From the NCBI GenBank assembly GCA_016432265.1, contig CP066681.1:1948342-2012341 (forward strand): DNA of 64,000 bases, in the 5' to 3' direction. Origin of the DNA: Micavibrio aeruginosavorus. GTDB taxonomy: Bacteria > Pseudomonadota > Alphaproteobacteria > Micavibrionales > Micavibrionaceae. Positions 62,101 through 64,000 of this stretch are shown here, in pieces (within the stretch, counting starts at the first letter, position 1; every line of letters starts with the position of its first letter). Made by a program: the position numbers and the translations under genes. The notes beneath the pieces are model-generated. The model was not told the origin of the DNA. It ran no database searches and saw nothing but the letters and a program-made list of their open reading frames with translations.

Positions 62101-64000
62101 ACAGAGTCGGTCGCGGCCCCGAGGTCCAGCACACTGCGCGCCGCCAGTTGCTGTGCCGGAACGCGGGGATCGATCACCATCTGACCGCCGAAGAAACCGA
62201 CCGTATTGTCGGCTGTCATGACCAAACCGTCCTGATCGCCCATAAAGACGCCCATGGATTGAATGCCGCGCACCTGCGACTGCAACGTAATCGTCACAGC
62301 CTCGTCTATCAGACCGATCGCCATGGATCCATCGCCGAATCCGCTGTTGATATCATAGTCGCCGGCGACAACACTGCGCCCGAGAGCCGTGCTGTAGTAA
62401 CCGCTTGTGGCTGTCATACTGCCCATAGCCATGCTGCGATGTCCGCTGGCAAGGGTGGAAAAGCCAAATGCGGAACTATTCGATCCTGATGCCGCAACAG
62501 CGGAACCTATGGCCGTTGTGCTCCAGCCTGAAGCTTCCACATCATAACCCAGCGCCACGCTATGGCTGCCCAGATTGACGTCATCCCATTGCGCCCCCGT
62601 CACCGTACCCGCGCGGAAAGCCGCCATATTCGGATCGAAGAACATCCGGGTGCCGGCCCCCGATACAGGCGGAGCCCCTGTGCCAGTATACGTACCGGAT
62701 GTCATGAAGGAGCCCTGCGACGTATAGACAAAATCGGCGTCCGCCGTGAAATTGCCGCCGCTGTTGAACTGAATGCCGCGATCCGGGGCTGCGGCCAGCG
62801 CCGAGCCGGTCAGAATGTCCTGCCATGCCCCAGCCTGATAACCTTCAAAACGCCCGTTCTCGCTGTTGTAGCGGATCATGCCGTTCACAGGCGTAACCGG
62901 GCGCTGAGCGGTGGCACCACGAGCCAAAATCACAGCTCCGGTTCCGGCTACATCCAGTTCAGACTGCGGCGAAATTGTGCCAATACCAACACGGCCCGTA
63001 GACGCTTTGACAATCATGTGAATGTCGCCCGCCACGCTGCCCGTATCACCGGTGACAAAAGCTATATCACTGTCGTTGGTGGCAATAGCGAATGGGTCGG
63101 CAACTCCATCATAAGTAAAATGAAACTGACCTATATTGCCTTTGAAATTTCCAGAATCGCTTAAAACCTCAAAACCGCTGAGGCCGGTTGAACTGGTGTT
63201 TCTCAAACTAAGGACGGGATTATAGTTGCTGTTGGCTACAATATCCATAGCCCTAAGCGGCGCATTCGTTCCCAACCCCATCCGGCCCGCGCTTGTGTAT
63301 ACAAAATTGCTATCCGCCGCAAAATTGCCGCCGCTGTTGAACTGAATGCCGCGATCCGGGGCCGCCGCGCTCGGCGTTCCGGTCGCCAGCAGATCCCATG
63401 AACCTACACCTGCGTCCTTACAAACATAGAAATTATTGCTGGCCGAGTCGTAATGGATCGCGCCTTCGCGAGCCACATCGCAAGCCTCGCCGCCATAGGC
63501 CATTTTCATGGTGCCTTCGACTTCCAAAGCCGTATCGGCCGACATGTTGTTGGCCTGAATGCGGGGATCAATCACCATTCTGCCCCCGAACAGGCCCATC
63601 GTATTGGGGTCGTTCAGGTTGCGGCTGGCCTGATCGCGCATAAAGATGCCGAGCGAATTGTCTCCCACGACCGTAGGATAGTTGGGATTGCCGGGAATGC
63701 CCAGGCCAATCGCCATTGCATTGTCTGCGCCGACTCCCACCCCAGCCGCGCGCCCCAGCGCCACGCTGTTAATCCCATCCGCATGAACATTTTCGCCAAT
63801 GGCGGCGCTGGCTGCGGCTGTGGCTTCTGTGCCGTTCACGCCGACGGCAAAACTGTCGGCACCGCTCGCTGCTGCGCCCTGCCCTGCGGCGAACGCATAA
63901 TCACCTGAGGCTGTAGCCCCCGCCCCCAGAGAAATTGAGCGCAATCCGGAAGCTATGGCCCCCTGACCAAGCGCCACTGCCCCGGCGTTGGAAGCGGAAC
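56193..64000 (-). CDS. Giant YadA-head/S74 fibre protein with C-terminal membrane helix (5' end outside window)
   Basis: More than 2600 residues are visible and the frame is still open at the window edge. YadA-type head repeats (ALGRxxxASGxxSxAxG style) alternate with eight copies of a module like RYNSETGKFEGYQAG-x-WQDI, each followed by PDRGIQFNSGG or LTDTPASYAG stretches. Near the C-terminus is a peptidase S74/chaperone domain: VSDRRLKENI, where the Ser (codon 56697-56699) and the Lys five residues later match the self-cleaving dyad. A coiled coil (ELKAENDMLKAELAALKSD), a hydrophobic helix (LLGMLAAAAGSGLIIVATGI) and ARRRR follow. Probably a trimeric surface fibre; the RCC1 gene is co-transcribed. 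Confidence 0.9.
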   Translation of the reverse strand, partial: SASNAGAVALGQGAIASGLRSISLGAGATASGDYAFAAGQGAAASGADSFAVGVNGTEATAAASAAIGENVHADGINSVALGRAAGVGVGADNAMAIGLGIPGNPNYPTVVGDNSLGIFMRDQASRNLNDPNTMGLFGGRMVIDPRIQANNMSADTALEVEGTMKMAYGGEACDVAREGAIHYDSASNNFYVCKDAGVGSWDLLATGTPSAAAPDRGIQFNSGGNFAADSNFVYTSAGRMGLGTNAPLRAMDIVANSNYNPVLSLRNTSSTGLSGFEVLSDSGNFKGNIGQFHFTYDGVADPFAIATNDSDIAFVTGDTGSVAGDIHMIVKASTGRVGIGTISPQSELDVAGTGAVILARGATAQRPVTPVNGMIRYNSENGRFEGYQAGAWQDILTGSALAAAPDRGIQFNSGGNFTADADFVYTSQGSFMTSGTYTGTGAPPVSGAGTRMFFDPNMAAFRAGTVTGAQWDDVNLGSHSVALGYDVEASGWSTTAIGSAVAASGSNSSAFGFSTLASGHRSMAMGSMTATSGYYSTALGRSVVAGDYDINSGFGDGSMAIGLIDEAVTITLQSQVRGIQSMGVFMGDQDGLVMTADNTVGFFGGQMVIDPRVPAQQLAARSVLDLGAATDSVVLPSGATADRPGAPVNGMIRYNSESGKFEGYQAGTWQDIVTGAAGAAAPDRGVQFNSGGSFAASAGLTYSSVGTLGVDGGLNVASLATIDAPSSSARASFSGTNGTVNLDTWANRGPFIDVNYGSSGYVGQFYGGALTIRTMSNSVENGIYMGDGDVSSVPAAGITYYDGDTLSYGLGGLRLKTNGGSGLTTRLQIDKDGLISFTSSGAVALNSGTTAQRPASPTNGMLRYNSETGKFEGYQAGAWQDIVTGAAGGSASAPDRGIQFNSGGNFAADSNFVYTSQGALVVSGTYTGAGTEPVSGAGTRMFFDPGKSAFRAGTVSGDQWNFTSTGDYSFAAGYDTEASGESSVAMGAWAKATGGRSVAIGDSVEANNYGTVSLGAFTTATGNTSVAIGNFAQSTNDSSVSIGAATVASGMYSLAMGSGALASGDNSIAMGNSVQASGAFAMGLGLGPAPGIPSVVSGDSSLGVFMGDQNGIIFSSSNTMGLFGGRMVIDPRVPAQQLSARGVIDVGAATDAIVMPYGATSQRPSSPVNGMLRYNSETGKFEGYQAGSWQDIVTGAAGGSASAPDRGIQFNSGGSFAASSNFTYSSVGYLGLGTSNPVSELDVAGTGAVVLARGTTAQRPSSPVNGMIRYNSQNGKFEGYQAGSWQDIVTGAAVSSFVSLTDTPASYAGGAGQFVRVNSGETGLEFTDQIIPSVTGQPAPALPNLDDLGDVSAASPNDNDVIRYNSASGLWETSALGSMVSAASPDRGVQFNSGGALAADALMTYQSGALNLGTSTAGNIGVLNLYQTNAGGNAAGLRFYNNTSTLVSRIDGWDGSLDITAVGNTRDIAIVKEGTTGNSVLSNLVLSRYSTGGAGANGIGSSIESYLETTTDGTDNLGSQIETVATDAAAATFTTRMTMMPRYNNAATTGLTLLGASTGTRVGINNTTPSVGLDIATNDAAILPRGGNAQRPTSPVNGMIRYNSEGGKFEGYQAGAWADIVTGAAVSSFLGLTDTPSSYAGSAGYFVKVNPGESGLTFSSSLINTVSGVPAPTGMNLDHLDDVSAAAPNDNDVIRYNSASGQWETSSLGSLVSAASPDRGIQFNSGGNFAADGNFVYKADGDISLKGTHTATASGPGLGSYSGFYFDVQSSSIRAGQTISGVEWMDGDIGTHSTAFGRNVIAKGNYSFAQGNGATAEGESAVAIGNVAIARDNDSIAIGRFTETSGLASLALGRHVQVGDQFIAGSGDGSAGLGLFDDATVISTRPQVLGIQSLGIFMGNQDSVVFSSSNTMGLFGGNLVIDPNAPSTQLSARGVIDVGAATDAIVLPKGTTAQRPGSAVNGMLRYNSETGKFEGYQAGSWQDIVTGAAGGSASAPDRGIQFNSAGSFAASSNFTYSSAGYLGLGTSNPVSELDVAGTGAVVLARGTTAQRPSSPVNGMIRYNSQNDKFEGYQAGSWQDIVTGAATGTFVGLTDTPASYGGSAGYFVKVNAGESGLTFSSSLINNVSGQPAPVGLGLVDLDDVTISAPTAGQVLYYSSSGGGQWVNGAAASSAIDDLSDARVGYSSNSMYLGTGVGAASSASGNVGVGPMVMQSLAVGINNTAFGSYALSSVTNGSNNTAIGINTLKNATISSNNIAIGAVSQTVAKSALEDLTWGNRNVAVGSGALSTTTRRGENVAVGYEAMGYSDSTATLAFTNNTALGSYALRGSTTPASNTGTNNTAIGHSALVAVTSGGDNVALGYNAGSNLTTGSGNIVIGSGITFTSATASNQLNIGNTIYGDMANDWVGIGNSAPSVALDVTGDIEYTGTITDVSDRRLKENIHPLGNRGSMLEKLAMIDTFSFTMKGDKDRNVEFGVMAQDIRRIFPELVREDQTSPEHYLSVNYIGMIAPIVEATKELKAENDMLKAELAALKSDREQMVTALNDLTRDVQGLKAHTGYGINKASVGMGMLLGMLAAAAGSGLIIVATGIARRRRHNTGA
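57801..58120. repeat. Internal direct repeat of the fibre gene, copy 1
   Basis: This 320-base segment matches 60177-60496 with about ten differences by eye (roughly 97%), far closer than other repeats of the gene. It covers an NGMIRYNS module and the linker after it. Confidence 0.85.
60177..60496. repeat. Internal direct repeat of the fibre gene, copy 2
   Basis: Partner of 57801-58120, offset 2376 bases in the same frame. The high identity suggests recent duplication or gene conversion, and the pair could recombine to delete or add 792 codons. Confidence 0.85.

Noticed and set aside
56193-64000. Prophage tail module
   Set aside because: The S74 domain and fibre modules recall tail fibres, but no other phage genes are near, and the YadA heads and membrane helix favour a cellular surface protein.
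56193-64000. CRISPR-like array in the repetitive region
   Set aside because: The repeats are long, variable, in frame and coding, with no short identical repeats and unique spacers.

Overview
The window comes from a Gram-negative bacterium, most likely an alphaproteobacterium. The evidence is a complete ccoNOQP-ccoGHIS locus for cbb3 oxidase, linked to a Crp/Fnr regulator and hemN; a DusB/NifR3-type dihydrouridine synthase; beta-oxidation genes in HAD-ECH order; outer-membrane and periplasmic proteins; and about 50% GC with dense, overlapping operons. The combination of a giant YadA-head/S74 fibre and an RCC1-repeat secreted protein resembles what I recall from Micavibrio-like genomes. That placement is inference.

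Layout. 1-2 kb: the 3' end of an erythromycin-esterase-family gene and a zinc alcohol dehydrogenase. 2-8 kb (minus): a fatty-acid degradation operon (acyl-CoA synthetase, thiolase, HAD-ECH fusion). 8.4-20.4 kb: the micro-oxic respiration island, with a Crp/Fnr regulator, a TauE-like membrane protein, ccoNOQPGHIS, ompW, hemN and a PH-domain membrane protein. Three TTGAT-N4-ATCAA boxes sit at its promoters. 20.4-30.7 kb: a lipid-remodelling region. A TetR regulator lies between a minus-strand operon (methyltransferase, CdsA-like, PlsC-like, CDP-alcohol phosphotransferase) and, past greB and slyX, a plus-strand operon (small membrane peptide, two serine hydrolases, LplT-PlsC-acyl-ACP synthetase fusion). 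Five copies of a TTGAAC-N3-GTTCAA palindrome mark the promoters of both arms. 30.8-31.8 kb: an IS3-family (IS407-like) element with intact ends, a 4-bp target duplication and an internally deleted transposase. 31.9-34.5 kb: an unknown gene, a PhoH-family ATPase and dusB. 34.6-51 kb: envelope genes, namely a very large divergent class A PBP-like protein, a MASE1/CHASE/PAS hybrid histidine kinase, and a pbpC plus alpha-2-macroglobulin operon. 51-53.5 kb: an HU-like protein, an AI-2E-family permease, a small membrane protein and tRNA-Leu(CAA). 53.6-64 kb (minus): an exported protein with 14 RCC1 repeats, preceded in the same operon by a giant YadA-head/S74 fibre that runs off the window.

How the parts work together. 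The cco block encodes the oxidase subunits (N, O, Q, P) and the copper and assembly functions (G, H, I, S). The nearby regulator probably controls it, ompW and hemN through the shared boxes. The TetR region looks like one regulon for phospholipid head-group or acyl-chain turnover: lipases make lysolipids, LplT-PlsC-AAS re-acylates them, and the divergent arm makes CDP-diacylglycerol and a new phospholipid. The fibre and RCC1 proteins share a short YN...W module and are likely made and used together at the cell surface. The most interesting candidates for new biology are the TetR lipid regulon and the fibre/RCC1 pair.
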